Assembly (NCBI GenBank): GCA_903885375.1
Contig: CAISIK010000043.1
Location: forward strand, 1 to 59,429
Direction: 5' to 3'
Length of the DNA: 59,429 nucleotides
From: an uncultured Pseudomonadota bacterium
Lineage (GTDB): Bacteria > Myxococcota_A > UBA796 > SXON01
Shown one piece after another: positions 8,204 through 17,003 of the stretch (positions are counted from its first letter, which is position 1; every line of letters begins with the position of its first letter). Made by a program: the position numbers and the translations under genes. A model generated the notes under the pieces. The model worked only from the letters and a program-made list of their open reading frames with translations, was not told the origin of the DNA and made no database searches.

Positions 8204-9118
8204 ATGCCCGCGGCTCCGCGCCAGATCAGCGACGTTGAGGTTTTCGTCCGCGTCGTGGAGGCGGGGGGCTACGCCGCGGCGTCCACGGCGCTCGGGCTGT
8301 CGCGGTCCCACGCCAGCCGGCTCGTGAGCGGGCTCGAGGAGCGCCTCGGGGTGCGCCTGCTCAACCGCACCACGCGGCGCGTGGTGCCCACGCAGTCGGG
8401 GCGAACCTTCTACGCGGAGTGCGCGCCGCTGGTCGGCGCGCTGCTCAACGCGGAGGCGCGGGTGGCGGCGGAACGCGAGGAGGCGGTCGGCGTGCTCCGG
8501 CTGTCGTTGCCCTCCCACATGGGCGTGGACTACCTCGTGGGCCCGCTCTCGCGCTTCCAGGAGCTGCATCCGCGCGTGGAGCTCCTTCTCGACTACTCCG
8601 ACCGCAAGGTCGATCTGCTGGCCGGCGGCTTCGACGTGGCCATCCGGGGCGGCAGCGTGGACGATCCCGCGCTCGTGGCCCGGCGGCTCTGGCCCTTTCG
8701 TTCGGGGGTCTACGCCTCGCCGGCCTACCTCGTCGCGCGGGGGGCGCCCGAGTCCCCCAACCAGCTCAAGGAGCACCCGTGCCTCGCGTTCTCGCTCACG
8801 GCGTTGCCGCGCCATTGGCGGCTCGAGCGTGGCTCCGACGAGGTCACGACGGTCGTTCCGGGCACAGTGAGCGCCTCCTCCTCGCGCGCGCTCGCGGTGG
8901 GCGCGGCGGCCGGGCATGGGCTGGTGCTCCTGCCGGAGTTCGCGGTGAAGGGCCATGTGGAGCGGGGAGAGCTGGTGCGGGTGCTCCCCGAATGGGAGGG
9001 GCCGCGGCTGTGGTTCTGGGCGGTTCGCGCCCACCGCACGAATGTTCCCGCGCGGGTGAGGCTCCTCATCGACTACCTCGCCGATCTCTGGGTCACGCCG
9101 CCCTGGTCGACCGGCTGA
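8204..9118 (+). CDS. LysR family transcriptional regulator
   Basis: A 304-residue LysR-type regulator. The N-terminal winged HTH covers residues ~8-67 (EVFVRVVEAGGYAAASTALG, LSRSHASRLVSGLEERLG, VRLLNRTTRRVVPTQSG). It is followed by a linker helix and a periplasmic-binding-like effector domain (GVLRLSLPSHMG; DVAIRGGSVDDPALVARRL). The pattern is the CrgA/DsdC-like branch common in environmental bacteria. It is divergent from the folate ligase operon, the usual arrangement for a LysR target, but nothing in the sequence names the effector. The ATG at 8204 gives the standard N-terminus. Confidence 0.9.
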   Translation: MPAAPRQISDVEVFVRVVEAGGYAAASTALGLSRSHASRLVSGLEERLGVRLLNRTTRRVVPTQSGRTFYAECAPLVGALLNAEARVAAEREEAVGVLRLSLPSHMGVDYLVGPLSRFQELHPRVELLLDYSDRKVDLLAGGFDVAIRGGSVDDPALVARRLWPFRSGVYASPAYLVARGAPESPNQLKEHPCLAFSLTALPRHWRLERGSDEVTTVVPGTVSASSSRALAVGAAAGHGLVLLPEFAVKGHVERGELVRVLPEWEGPRLWFWAVRAHRTNVPARVRLLIDYLADLWVTPPWSTG

Positions 9119-9143
9119 AGGGAGGGAGCCGGATCGCCGCCGC

Positions 9144-10475
9144 GTGATAGCCAAGCGCGTGCGTCAGCTGACCTTCCAGCGTGTGATCGGCTCCGGTGCT
9201 TTCGGCACCGTGTACCTCGCAGAGTTGGCGGGGCAGCGGGGCTTCCGGCGCACGGTGGCGGTGAAGGTGCTCCTGCCCGGCCAGAGCGACAACGAGATGT
9301 TCGTGTCGCGAGTGCGGGATGAGGCCCGGCTCCTCGGGCTCCTTCACGACGAACACATCCTCAAGGTGCTGGAGCTGGTGCAGGTCGGCGACCGCGATGC
9401 CGTGGTCATGGAGTTCGTGGAGGGGGTCGACCTCGCCGCGCTGCTCACAGCCGGCCACAGCCCCCCGCCGCGGGCCCTCGCCGAGCTGGGCGCCGCCGTG
9501 GCCGGCGCGCTCTCGGCCGCCCACACTGCCGTGCACCCCTCCAGCGGCGAGGCGCTCAACGTCGTGCATCGCGACGTAAAGCCGGCGAACGTGATGGTGA
9601 GCGACCGGGGCGGCATCAAGCTGCTCGACTTCGGGGTGGCGCAGGCCCGCTTCGCCGCGCGCGAGAGCCGCACCGGCCAGTTCGTGCTCGGCACCTTGAA
9701 CTACATGGCGCCCGAGTATGTGATCACGGGCGAGGTGAGCCCGGCGGCCGACGTGTACGGCCTCGCGCTCACGCTTTGGGAGGCCGCCGTGGGCGAGGTC
9801 TTCGGGCAGCCGAAGCTCAAGGAGGAGTCGCACGTGAAGCGGGTGGATCAGCGGCTCCAGCAGCTCCCCGAAGCCCACGCCGAGCTGGCCACCGTGCTCC
9901 GGCCGATGCTCGCGTGGTCGCCGGAGGCCCGGCCCGATGCGAAGCACGTCGAGAACCAGCTCGTGGGCGCCGCCGACCGGCTCTCGGGGAAGGGGCTGCG
10001 GAGCTGGGCCGACGCGACGGTTCGCCCGGCCATGGAGAAGCTGCAGCGTGAGGCGCGCGATCTCGTCGGCCTCGCCGGGCAGACCATCCCGGTGGCCGAC
10101 GCCGAGGAGCCCCCGCCGGCCGCCGCGCCCGCGCCGGCCCCGGCGCCCGCTGCTCCGGCGCCGCCCGACGAGTTCACCATGCTCAACGTGCGGCGGCCGG
10201 CGTTCCTCGACCAGCCCGGCCCTCCCCCGCCGGGCCCCGCTGGCGCGCCGCTGCCGCCCGCGGGCAACGCGGCCGCGCCGCCCTTCCCCACGAACCAGCG
10301 CAGCGTGCTCCCCGGCCAGCCGGCGCGGGCCCCCGCCCCGGCCCGTCCGGCCAAGCGCGCCGAGTCCGGTCTCTTCTCCGTGGTCCTCCAGGGGCTCCTC
10401 GTGGGCGGCGTGCTTGGGCTCGGCCTCGTCTTTGCCGTGGCGCTGTACCTCGTGGTCCGTCGGTGGGGCGGATGA
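9144..10475 (+). CDS. Membrane-anchored Ser/Thr protein kinase
   Basis: A Hanks-type (PknB-like) kinase of 443 residues. Catalytic residues are present: the Gly loop GSGAFGTVY (16-24), Lys41 in VAVKV, HRDVKPAN (142-149) and DFG (162-164), followed by GTLNYMAPE. After the kinase come an Ala/Pro-rich low-complexity linker and one C-terminal membrane span (VVLQGLLVGGVLGLGLVFAV) ending in VVRRWGG, so the kinase faces the cytoplasm and has no extracellular sensor domain. It starts with GTG, and its stop overlaps the start of the M23 peptidase gene as ATGA. This suggests a coupled role in envelope control, but the substrate is unknown. Confidence 0.92.
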   Translation: MIAKRVRQLTFQRVIGSGAFGTVYLAELAGQRGFRRTVAVKVLLPGQSDNEMFVSRVRDEARLLGLLHDEHILKVLELVQVGDRDAVVMEFVEGVDLAALLTAGHSPPPRALAELGAAVAGALSAAHTAVHPSSGEALNVVHRDVKPANVMVSDRGGIKLLDFGVAQARFAARESRTGQFVLGTLNYMAPEYVITGEVSPAADVYGLALTLWEAAVGEVFGQPKLKEESHVKRVDQRLQQLPEAHAELATVLRPMLAWSPEARPDAKHVENQLVGAADRLSGKGLRSWADATVRPAMEKLQREARDLVGLAGQTIPVADAEEPPPAAAPAPAPAPAAPAPPDEFTMLNVRRPAFLDQPGPPPPGPAGAPLPPAGNAAAPPFPTNQRSVLPGQPARAPAPARPAKRAESGLFSVVLQGLLVGGVLGLGLVFAVALYLVVRRWGG

Positions 10476-11761
10476 CCCCGGCGCGCTGGTTGTCGCTGGT
10501 CGGCATGCTGGCCATCTCGGCAGGGTCGCTGGCGCTGGTCACCCAGCCCGAGCCGGTGGTGCAGCCCCCGGTGGCTACGGCCGCGGCCGTCGTGCAGGCC
10601 CCGCCGCTCCGCTACGTGACCGAGTCGCGCGAGGTGAAGGCGGGCGACACTGCCGGGAGCCTGCTGCGCGCGATGAACGGCCCGTCGGAGCTCCTGCTGG
10701 CCGGCGCGGGCAGCACCCTGAACCGCCTGCGTCCGGGCGATCGCCTCCACCTCGACTGGCGCCGGGGCGAGGCCCAGCCCTTCCGCTTGCGCCTCGACAG
10801 CGCCGCGGCCTACACGGGAGAGCTCGTGTGGGATGGCAGTCGCTACCTCTCGCGCCAGGTGCCGATCCCCTACGGCGTGGAGGAGCGGGCGGTCGCCGTC
10901 ACGGTGCGCTCGTCCTTGTGGTCCGCCGCCACCCGGGTGGGCTTCTCGCCCTCCCAGATCATGGGGTTGGCCACCATCTTCGAGTACGACGTGGACTTCA
11001 ACACCGAGCTGCAGGCCGGAGCCCGCTTCCGGCTGGTGCTCGACCAGCTCACCGCCGACGACGGATCGGTGCGCGTGGGCGACATCCGCGCGGCCATCCT
11101 CGAGAACGGGGGCAAGGAGTACGTGGCGCTGCGGCACCGCGCGTCCGATGGCACGCTGAGCTGGTACGACGCCAAGGGCGCGGCCCGCAAGAAGGCCTTC
11201 CTCCGCTCCCCGCTGGAGTTCTCGCGCGTCACCTCCGGCTTCACCCTGGGCCGCTACCATCCCATCCTCCACCGCATGCGCGCGCACAAAGGGGTGGACC
11301 TCGCGGCGCCCAGCGGCACGCCGGTTCGCGCGGTGGCCGACGGGGTCGTGTCCAGCGCCGGCTGGTCGGGCGGGCACGGCAACCACATCGAGGTGAAGCA
11401 CGAGGGCGGCTACACCACCGGCTTCTCGCACCTCAGCAAGATGAACGTGAAGCGGGGCGATCGGGTGCGGCAAGGCGAGATCATCGGCCGCGTGGGCAGC
11501 ACCGGCCTGAGCACCGGCCCACACCTGCACTACGAGTTCCAGGTCAACGGCGTGCACCGCGATCCGCTCAAGGCCATCGTGCCGGTGGCGCGCCCCCTCG
11601 ACGAGGCCGATCGGCCCGCGTTCTTCGCCTTCCGCGACCTCGTGCTCCCGATGCTGGCGGCCGCCGAGGAGGTGGGTGCAGCGGTGGCCGAGGAGCCAGA
11701 GGAGGCGCTGCCGGTGGAAGCGCCCGTGGCGGCCGAGGAACCCGCGCCCGCGGCGGAATGA
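10472..11761 (+). CDS. M23 family metallopeptidase (murein endopeptidase-like), membrane-anchored
   Basis: A 429-residue protein with an N-terminal hydrophobic anchor (WLSLVGMLAISAGSLALV). A LysM/opacity-like region follows (VKAGDTAGSLLRAM... LRPGDRLHLDW), then a C-terminal M23 zinc-peptidase domain. Metal ligands are seen in HKGVDLAAP (H-x3-D) and HLHYEF (HxH), with the GRVGSTGLSTGPH signature between them. The family cuts peptidoglycan cross-links or acts as an EnvC/NlpD-type amidase activator; the intact ligands favour catalysis. The C-terminus is a long acidic Ala/Pro/Glu tail. The ATG at 10472 overlaps the kinase stop by 4 bases. Confidence 0.9.
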   Translation: MTPARWLSLVGMLAISAGSLALVTQPEPVVQPPVATAAAVVQAPPLRYVTESREVKAGDTAGSLLRAMNGPSELLLAGAGSTLNRLRPGDRLHLDWRRGEAQPFRLRLDSAAAYTGELVWDGSRYLSRQVPIPYGVEERAVAVTVRSSLWSAATRVGFSPSQIMGLATIFEYDVDFNTELQAGARFRLVLDQLTADDGSVRVGDIRAAILENGGKEYVALRHRASDGTLSWYDAKGAARKKAFLRSPLEFSRVTSGFTLGRYHPILHRMRAHKGVDLAAPSGTPVRAVADGVVSSAGWSGGHGNHIEVKHEGGYTTGFSHLSKMNVKRGDRVRQGEIIGRVGSTGLSTGPHLHYEFQVNGVHRDPLKAIVPVARPLDEADRPAFFAFRDLVLPMLAAAEEVGAAVAEEPEEALPVEAPVAAEEPAPAAE

Positions 11762-11927
11762 CGCCATTTTCTTTGGCGCTCCGCTCAACTTCCCGGCGCG
11801 GTAACCGATGGCAACTAAACAGGCAGAACCGTAACTATTTTTCCTGTGTCGGCCTACAGAAACGGGCCGGCTGATCGATGAGGGGGGGCGGCAGAGCTGC
11901 CGACCACTACCGAGGAGGAGACCCCCC
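11762..11927 (+). promoter_or_regulatory. AT-richer leader and strong RBS upstream of the sigma factor gene
   Basis: This 166-base gap is visibly less GC-rich than its surroundings (runs of T and A around 11766-11845) and so is a likely promoter region. It contains a perfect hairpin CGGCAG-AG-CTGCCG at 11889-11902 and a strong Shine-Dalgarno GAGGAGGAG at 11912-11920, 7 bases before the ATG at 11928. A short CGCCA/TGGCG stem with a T-rich loop right after the M23 stop may help end the upstream transcript. No -35/-10 pair is clear enough to name. Confidence 0.45.
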
Positions 11928-12716
11928 ATGCAACTTCGAACCGCCCATGAACTTCCCCCACACCCGGTGGAGCTGTCGCTCGAAACCGACGCGCCGTCCC
12001 GGGCCCGCCGGCTGGACCCTGCCGTGCGGCAGGCGCTGCTCGCGGAGCACGTGCCGATGGTGCGGCGCGTGGCCACCCGGATGGCGAGCCGCTACCCCAG
12101 CTGCGTGGACGTGGAGGACCTCGTCAACATGGGCATGTTCGGGCTCATCGACGCGGTGGACCGCTTCGAAGCCGACCGGAGCCTCAGCTTCACGGCCTAC
12201 GCCCGCATCCGGGTGAAGGGCGCCATCGTGGACGAGATGCGGCGCACGGACTGGGTGCCGCGCTCCGTGCGGGATCGTGGCGACCGCATCCGCGAGTCCG
12301 AGGCCAAGCTCCAGCGCGACCTCGGCCGCGCGCCGACCGAGGTGGAACTCGCCACCGACCTCGGCGTGACGCCGGCGCGGCTCCTCGAGCTGCAGTCGAA
12401 CAGCCAGATCCACAACGTCGTGTCCATGGAGGAGACGATCGGGGAGGACCACACGCTCGGGGAGGCCATCGCGGGGGAGTGGGATGCACCGGACGCCACG
12501 ACCGAGGCCGCGGACTTCCGCAACTCGGTGCGCGCCGCCATCGGCAGCCTGCCCGACCGCGACCGGATGATCGTGGAGCTGCACTACTTCCGCGAGAAGG
12601 GCTTCCGGGAGATCGGCGCCATCCTCGGGGTGACGGAGAGCCGCGTGAGCCAGCTTCACTCGCGGATCATGGAGCGCCTGCGGCCCAGGCTCGCCGAGCT
12701 CGCCGGCGAGGGCTGA
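11928..12716 (+). CDS. FliA/WhiG-type (sigma-28 family) RNA polymerase sigma factor
   Basis: A 262-residue sigma-70 family protein of the FliA/WhiG/SigB-like group. Region 2 is clear (VDVEDLVNMGMFGLIDAVDRF, then SFTAYARIRVKGAIVDEMR, with the group-typical RTDWVPRSVR). Region 3 contains LGRAPTEVELATDLGV. Region 4 ends with the HTH EIGAILGVTESRVSQLHSRI. No flagellar genes are in the window, so control of motility, development or stress are all possible. The upstream 166-base region is AT-richer and carries a strong RBS, suggesting its own promoter rather than read-through from the peptidase gene. Confidence 0.92.
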   Translation: MQLRTAHELPPHPVELSLETDAPSRARRLDPAVRQALLAEHVPMVRRVATRMASRYPSCVDVEDLVNMGMFGLIDAVDRFEADRSLSFTAYARIRVKGAIVDEMRRTDWVPRSVRDRGDRIRESEAKLQRDLGRAPTEVELATDLGVTPARLLELQSNSQIHNVVSMEETIGEDHTLGEAIAGEWDAPDATTEAADFRNSVRAAIGSLPDRDRMIVELHYFREKGFREIGAILGVTESRVSQLHSRIMERLRPRLAELAGEG

Positions 12717-12723
12717 GCCGCGC

Positions 12724-13242
12724 CTAGTTCAGACCGTGGCGCTTGCGGACTTCCTTGAGCGCCCGGTTGAGCGCGTCCTGGCGCTCGACGGACCCTTCCT
12801 TCACGTTCTTGATGCGCTCTTCCGCTTCGGCGCGCAGCGCGCGCTCATCCACATCGAAGGGCTTCAAGAGGTCGAGGATCTTCTTGTAGAGCTCGCGATC
12901 GTCGGTGTAGACCTCACCGATGAAGTTCGAGATCATGAAGTTCTCGATGAACTGGCGGGCGAGGAAACGATCCACGTCATCGCCGGTGGGGTGGCCCCAG
13001 CCTTCGGAGATGGCGCCCTTCACCTTGCCGTACTGGTCGTAGGGCAGGTTCTTCCGGTCCATCTCATCGCGCACGGCCTCGCGGAGATCGTTGTCGCGCC
13101 GGAGGTAGGACTCCATGATGGCGACAAGGTCGCTCGCGGCCTCCTCGCGGTCGCTTCCTTCCACCTCGATGTCGCCATCGGCGCTGAGCCGCTCGATGAC
13201 GGCGGTGGCGATCTGGGGAATACGGGCACGATAAAGCTTCAT
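12724..13242 (-). CDS. DUF507 family protein
   Basis: A 172-residue acidic/basic alternating protein of the DUF507 family found in Myxococcota, Aquificae and relatives. The typical opening MKLYRARIPQIA-TAVIERL and the internal KGAISEGWGHPTGDDVDRFL and QFIENFMISNFIGEVYTDD are clear. Two similar halves (each with a helix ending in LR) suggest an internal duplication. Function unknown; cytosolic. Its end is convergent with the sigma factor gene 7 bases away. It is the last gene of a minus-strand group headed by the CRP/FNR regulator. Confidence 0.88.
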   Translation of the reverse strand: MKLYRARIPQIATAVIERLSADGDIEVEGSDREEAASDLVAIMESYLRRDNDLREAVRDEMDRKNLPYDQYGKVKGAISEGWGHPTGDDVDRFLARQFIENFMISNFIGEVYTDDRELYKKILDLLKPFDVDERALRAEAEERIKNVKEGSVERQDALNRALKEVRKRHGLN

Positions 13243-13303
13243 GGTGCTCCCATCGGGGGCCGAGCGTATACCCCAGCCGACGCGCCGTGGCGAGCGCCTG
13301 CGT

Positions 13304-16246
13304 TCAGGTCAGCGTTCGCCAAGCGTCGGCGAGCCGTTCGGGGTCGAGCGGCATGACGGTGACGGTGCGAGGGAGATCGCCGGTGAGCTCCGTCTGGGGG
13401 ATGAAGCCCTCGCGAATCTTCGCCTCCATGAAGCTCTGGTAGGCGCGGTCCATGTCCCCGCCGGTGTCGTAGACGTGCAGATCGACGAGGCGGGTCCCGT
13501 AGGGGCGACCGAAGGCCACCCGGCCTCGCTCCACGTAGCAGGCGTAGCCCTTGAGCAGGAAGTCGAAGTCGACCACCGGGTTGCGCTTGGCCTTGCGTGG
13601 CTCGGGGGAGGAGGCGCCCACGGTCGGACCGGGCGAGCCGGGCGCACCTTCGTAGACCGGCAGCGAGAACCCTTCGCCGGGCGCATCGATCCGCGCGGCG
13701 GGGACAGGCGGGGCGTCGTCGACCACGAACCCCATCGCGCCGATCGCCGGGGGCGGCGCCGTGGGCGGCGGGGCATCGTTGTCGCCCACCGGGACGCCGA
13801 AGATGTTGTCGAAGACGGCGGCCGGTACCGCCTCGGTGGCCGCGAAGGCATCCACCGCGGGGGCGGGCGCCGCCGCGGGCGGCGGCGAGGCGGGCGCCGA
13901 GAACGGGTCTCCACCGGCGAAGGGGTCGGCGCTCGCAAAGGGAGCTGACGGCGGACGGGATGCCGAGGCCGGGGGGGCGCTGGGCGGAGGGGAGGCGAAC
14001 GGGTCGCGGTGGGCGAAGGGATCGCCGGCCGGCGCGGCGGTGGCGCGTTCCGGCGTGGGCGCCGGCGCCGCGGGGGGCGCGGCGAAGGGGTCGGCCTCGG
14101 TGCTCTCGAAGAGGAAGGCGGCCCCCATGACGGGTGCCTCCTCGGGGGGCGCGGGCTCGGCGGGGGCAGGCTGCACGAAGGACGGCGCAGCGTCGAACGC
14201 GGGCGCGGCCTCGAACGCAGACGTGGCCTCGAACGCGGGCTGCGCCGGCGGGGGCACGGCGATCACGGGCGGGGGCACGGCGATCACGGGCGGCTCCGCT
14301 TCCGGCGTGGGCGCCCGGCGCTGCGGGCGGCGCACCTCGTGGCTGGAGTCGCGCGGACCCTCGGCCGCCGGCTCCTCGTCGGCATCACGGTCGGGCATCG
14401 CCACGATCGGCCGGGGCGCGGTCTGCGCGAGGTCATCCCGGGAGGTGGTTCGCGGGGGCGGCGGCGCCGGCCGCGCCGCGGCGGGGGGCGGACTGGCCGC
14501 GGGCTTCGGCGCGCTGGCGGGCTTCGCGGCTGCCGGCTTCGGCGGCGCTTCGCCGGCGGCGCACAAGGCCTCCCAGTCGGCCGGGGCACACCGGGCGAGC
14601 TCGGAGGCGTCGCCCAGGCCGGGCACGGTAATCAGCGCGAGCACGCCGAGATCATCCTCCCAGGCTTCGTTCGCCCAAGCGGGGCGCCCTCGGCCGGCCC
14701 GCTTGAGGCGCTTGCTGCGCAGCGCATCGAGCACGGAGGTGTGGGCGGCCACGCCGGAGCCACGCAGGGTGCCGTCGATCAGGCCGAGCTGCGAGAGCAC
14801 GGGCGAGTCGGGGAGCCGCATGTCGAGCGGGGAGTGGGCCAGGAGCCGGAGGGCGTCCTGTACGGCGGGCCCGCTCAGGCGCACCACGGCCCCGTCGGTG
14901 CCGCCGCTGACCGTTCCGGTGGCCACGGCGGCGGCCGGAACGGGCAGGCCGGCAGCCGGCCGCTCGCGGAGGGAGAGCGCGAAGGAGATGCCGCGGTAGG
15001 GGTCGGAGAAGGCGAAGAGCGCGACGGCGCCGTCGTCGGAGGCGACCGCATGGGCGCCCAGGCTGGCGCGCCAGCCGGCCACGGCTTCGGCGACCTCCCG
15101 CGACAGCGCCACGGGCTCGGAGACGGCCGTGCGCATCATTCCGGTGGACACCGCCACGATGGTGGCGATGGTGGCCCCGCCTCGGGGCACGAGGAGCTGC
15201 CGCTCGATGGAGGGTTCACCGGTGGGGACCACGCACGCGATGACCGCCGCGAGCACCTCCCACACCTGAATGGTGCGCAGTGTGGCGCGGAAGGTGGCGG
15301 CCACGGCGGTGCCCACGTCGGGCCGGCAGAGCTCCACCGCCCGCGCCTGCACCGCGCCGGCCTCCAGGAGCGCGCCGGCCGACACGGTGCCGGCGAGCTG
15401 GGGCATCAGGTGCGCCCAGGCATCGGGCTCGGCCCGGAGCACCTCCGTGGCGCGCTGGCCGAGCTCGGCGAGGTTGAAGCGGAGCGCGAAGACGTGGTCG
15501 GCCGGCGTGGCCTTGCCGCCCTCGAGGCGGGAGAGCGTTTCGCCCAGCGCCGTGTCGAAGCAGATCACCGCATCCCGGGCCAGCTCGGGATCGATCGCCG
15601 CGCCGGTCACGCCGGCGAGGAAGGGCAGGTCGAGTCCCTCGGCGAAGCCGCCCTTCGCGAACAGGAAGACCAGGGGGTTGACGGCGATTGCGGAGATCAG
15701 CGCCGGCGGGCGCGTGCCCGAGGCCGCCAGCTCGCTCGCCGCGAGGGCCAGCCGCGCCTGCATGGGGGCCGCCACGCGCGCGAGCGCCGGCCCGCGCCGT
15801 TCGGGCGGAAGCGCCGCGAGCCCGGCGACGGACTCGCGCAGCAGGGGGCCCGGATTGGCCAGGGTGGCCGCGCACTGACGCGCGTAGTCCAGCGCTACGA
15901 CCCCCGCGGCGCCCGGGGAGAGCGACGCCGCTTCCTGCAACAGCCGCCGTAGCCCGCGGGCGAGCGGATCCTCCCGCAGCCGCTCGGTGAGCTCGGCGAG
16001 CGGCGGCGGGCGCACCTCGGCCATCGCATCGTCGAGCGCCATTCGGAGCGCCCGCTCCACCGCGCCGCTCAGGAGATCGGAGCAGCCGACGGGGAACTGG
16101 GGCAACCGACCTTGCGTGGGCAGCGGCACTTCGGGCAACGCATCCGCGAGCGCGGGCACGAGAAACAGCGCGCGGGCCGCCATGTGGGGGCCGGGAGGAA
16201 GGTGCACGGCATCCCGCACCAGACGAGACACGAGGTCGAGGTTCAC
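13304..16246 (-). CDS. Large protein with degenerate cyclase-like domain, disordered DPF-rich region and novel C-terminal domain
   Basis: 980 residues; the GTG at 16246 gives NLDLVSRLVRDAVHLPPGPH. Residues ~1-350 are all-helical and unrecognised. Residues ~350-520 look like a degenerate class III nucleotidyl cyclase fold (DGAVALFAFSDPYRGISFAL, then ATGTVSGGTDGAVVRLSGPA), without obvious catalytic metal Asp pairs. Residues ~580-880 are low-complexity Ala/Pro-rich with repeated DPF and F-[ED]-A motifs. The last ~90 residues form a compact domain (DFDFLLKGYACYVERGRVAFG, then GGDMDRAYQSFMEAKIREGF). No transmembrane segment is seen. It may be a cytoplasmic scaffold; the cyclase relation is inference. 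Confidence 0.75.
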   Translation of the reverse strand: MNLDLVSRLVRDAVHLPPGPHMAARALFLVPALADALPEVPLPTQGRLPQFPVGCSDLLSGAVERALRMALDDAMAEVRPPPLAELTERLREDPLARGLRRLLQEAASLSPGAAGVVALDYARQCAATLANPGPLLRESVAGLAALPPERRGPALARVAAPMQARLALAASELAASGTRPPALISAIAVNPLVFLFAKGGFAEGLDLPFLAGVTGAAIDPELARDAVICFDTALGETLSRLEGGKATPADHVFALRFNLAELGQRATEVLRAEPDAWAHLMPQLAGTVSAGALLEAGAVQARAVELCRPDVGTAVAATFRATLRTIQVWEVLAAVIACVVPTGEPSIERQLLVPRGGATIATIVAVSTGMMRTAVSEPVALSREVAEAVAGWRASLGAHAVASDDGAVALFAFSDPYRGISFALSLRERPAAGLPVPAAAVATGTVSGGTDGAVVRLSGPAVQDALRLLAHSPLDMRLPDSPVLSQLGLIDGTLRGSGVAAHTSVLDALRSKRLKRAGRGRPAWANEAWEDDLGVLALITVPGLGDASELARCAPADWEALCAAGEAPPKPAAAKPASAPKPAASPPPAAARPAPPPPRTTSRDDLAQTAPRPIVAMPDRDADEEPAAEGPRDSSHEVRRPQRRAPTPEAEPPVIAVPPPVIAVPPPAQPAFEATSAFEAAPAFDAAPSFVQPAPAEPAPPEEAPVMGAAFLFESTEADPFAAPPAAPAPTPERATAAPAGDPFAHRDPFASPPPSAPPASASRPPSAPFASADPFAGGDPFSAPASPPPAAAPAPAVDAFAATEAVPAAVFDNIFGVPVGDNDAPPPTAPPPAIGAMGFVVDDAPPVPAARIDAPGEGFSLPVYEGAPGSPGPTVGASSPEPRKAKRNPVVDFDFLLKGYACYVERGRVAFGRPYGTRLVDLHVYDTGGDMDRAYQSFMEAKIREGFIPQTELTGDLPRTVTVMPLDPERLADAWRTLT

Positions 16247-16277
16247 GTCACGGCTCCCTGTGCATCGTATCCGAAAT

Positions 16278-17003
16278 TCAGAAATCGAGTCCCCGCCGCG
16301 CGGCGGGGTCGTCGGCGATGCGGGTGCCATCGGCGAGGCACAGCGGGGCGCGGGCGGGGTCGGGGCCCTCGGCGCACGGCGCAACGCGCGCGCGCGGCCG
16401 GGTTTCCGTGAGGCGCGTGACCTTGCCGGTGCGCGCGAGCACCGCGCATGTCGCCGGCGCGGTGCAGCGTTCATAACGAAGGGTCCACTCCCCGGCGCGG
16501 GTGCCCTGACCGTCGAGCTCCACACTCGCCAGGATCTCCCCGCGGTCGTACACGCCCGCCCGACCGAGCACGGCCCGCCACGCGAGGCTTCCTCCCTCCC
16601 GCTGCCAGCCCCCCCGGGCGGCGATGCGCTCGGGGTTCCGCCCATCGTGCCCGAGGGGCCAGCTGATCAGGAGCCCGGGCTCCTCGACGACCTTCGGCGA
16701 GAGGATCGGCCACGCGCCCACGAGGTCGGCACGATCGGGCTCGCTGAACCGATCGAGGCCCTCGAGGCTGAGGATGTCGCCCTCGGGGAAGGCGCGGAGC
16801 TCGGCGCAGGTGGAGGTGCCGTCGAGGCAGTAGAGCCAGCCGACGCTCCCATCGCGGAAGCTCCGCACGAATTGCCGCGTGAGCAGGAGCTCGCGGCTCT
16901 CGGTGGAGACGTGCCACACGGTGGCCGGCGCCTCCTCGACGCGCCCGAGCGCGTCGTGCGGCAGGCAGGCCATGGCCAGGACGGCCAGGAGGCCGGCGGT
17001 CAT
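16278..17003 (-). CDS. Hypothetical lipoprotein
   Basis: A 241-residue protein with a short signal and lipobox (TAGLLAVLAMAC). The body is beta-rich with pairs of Cys (WLYCLDGTSTCAELR; ERCTAPATCAVL) and ends in LCLADGTRIADDPAARRGLDF. No family is recognised. Its ATG overlaps the stop of the CRP/FNR gene as ATGA, so the pair is translationally coupled, and the 980-residue gene starts 31 bases downstream. It is probably an outer-membrane or inner-membrane anchored periplasmic protein under the same promoter as the regulator. Confidence 0.7.
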   Translation of the reverse strand: MTAGLLAVLAMACLPHDALGRVEEAPATVWHVSTESRELLLTRQFVRSFRDGSVGWLYCLDGTSTCAELRAFPEGDILSLEGLDRFSEPDRADLVGAWPILSPKVVEEPGLLISWPLGHDGRNPERIAARGGWQREGGSLAWRAVLGRAGVYDRGEILASVELDGQGTRAGEWTLRYERCTAPATCAVLARTGKVTRLTETRPRARVAPCAEGPDPARAPLCLADGTRIADDPAARRGLDF

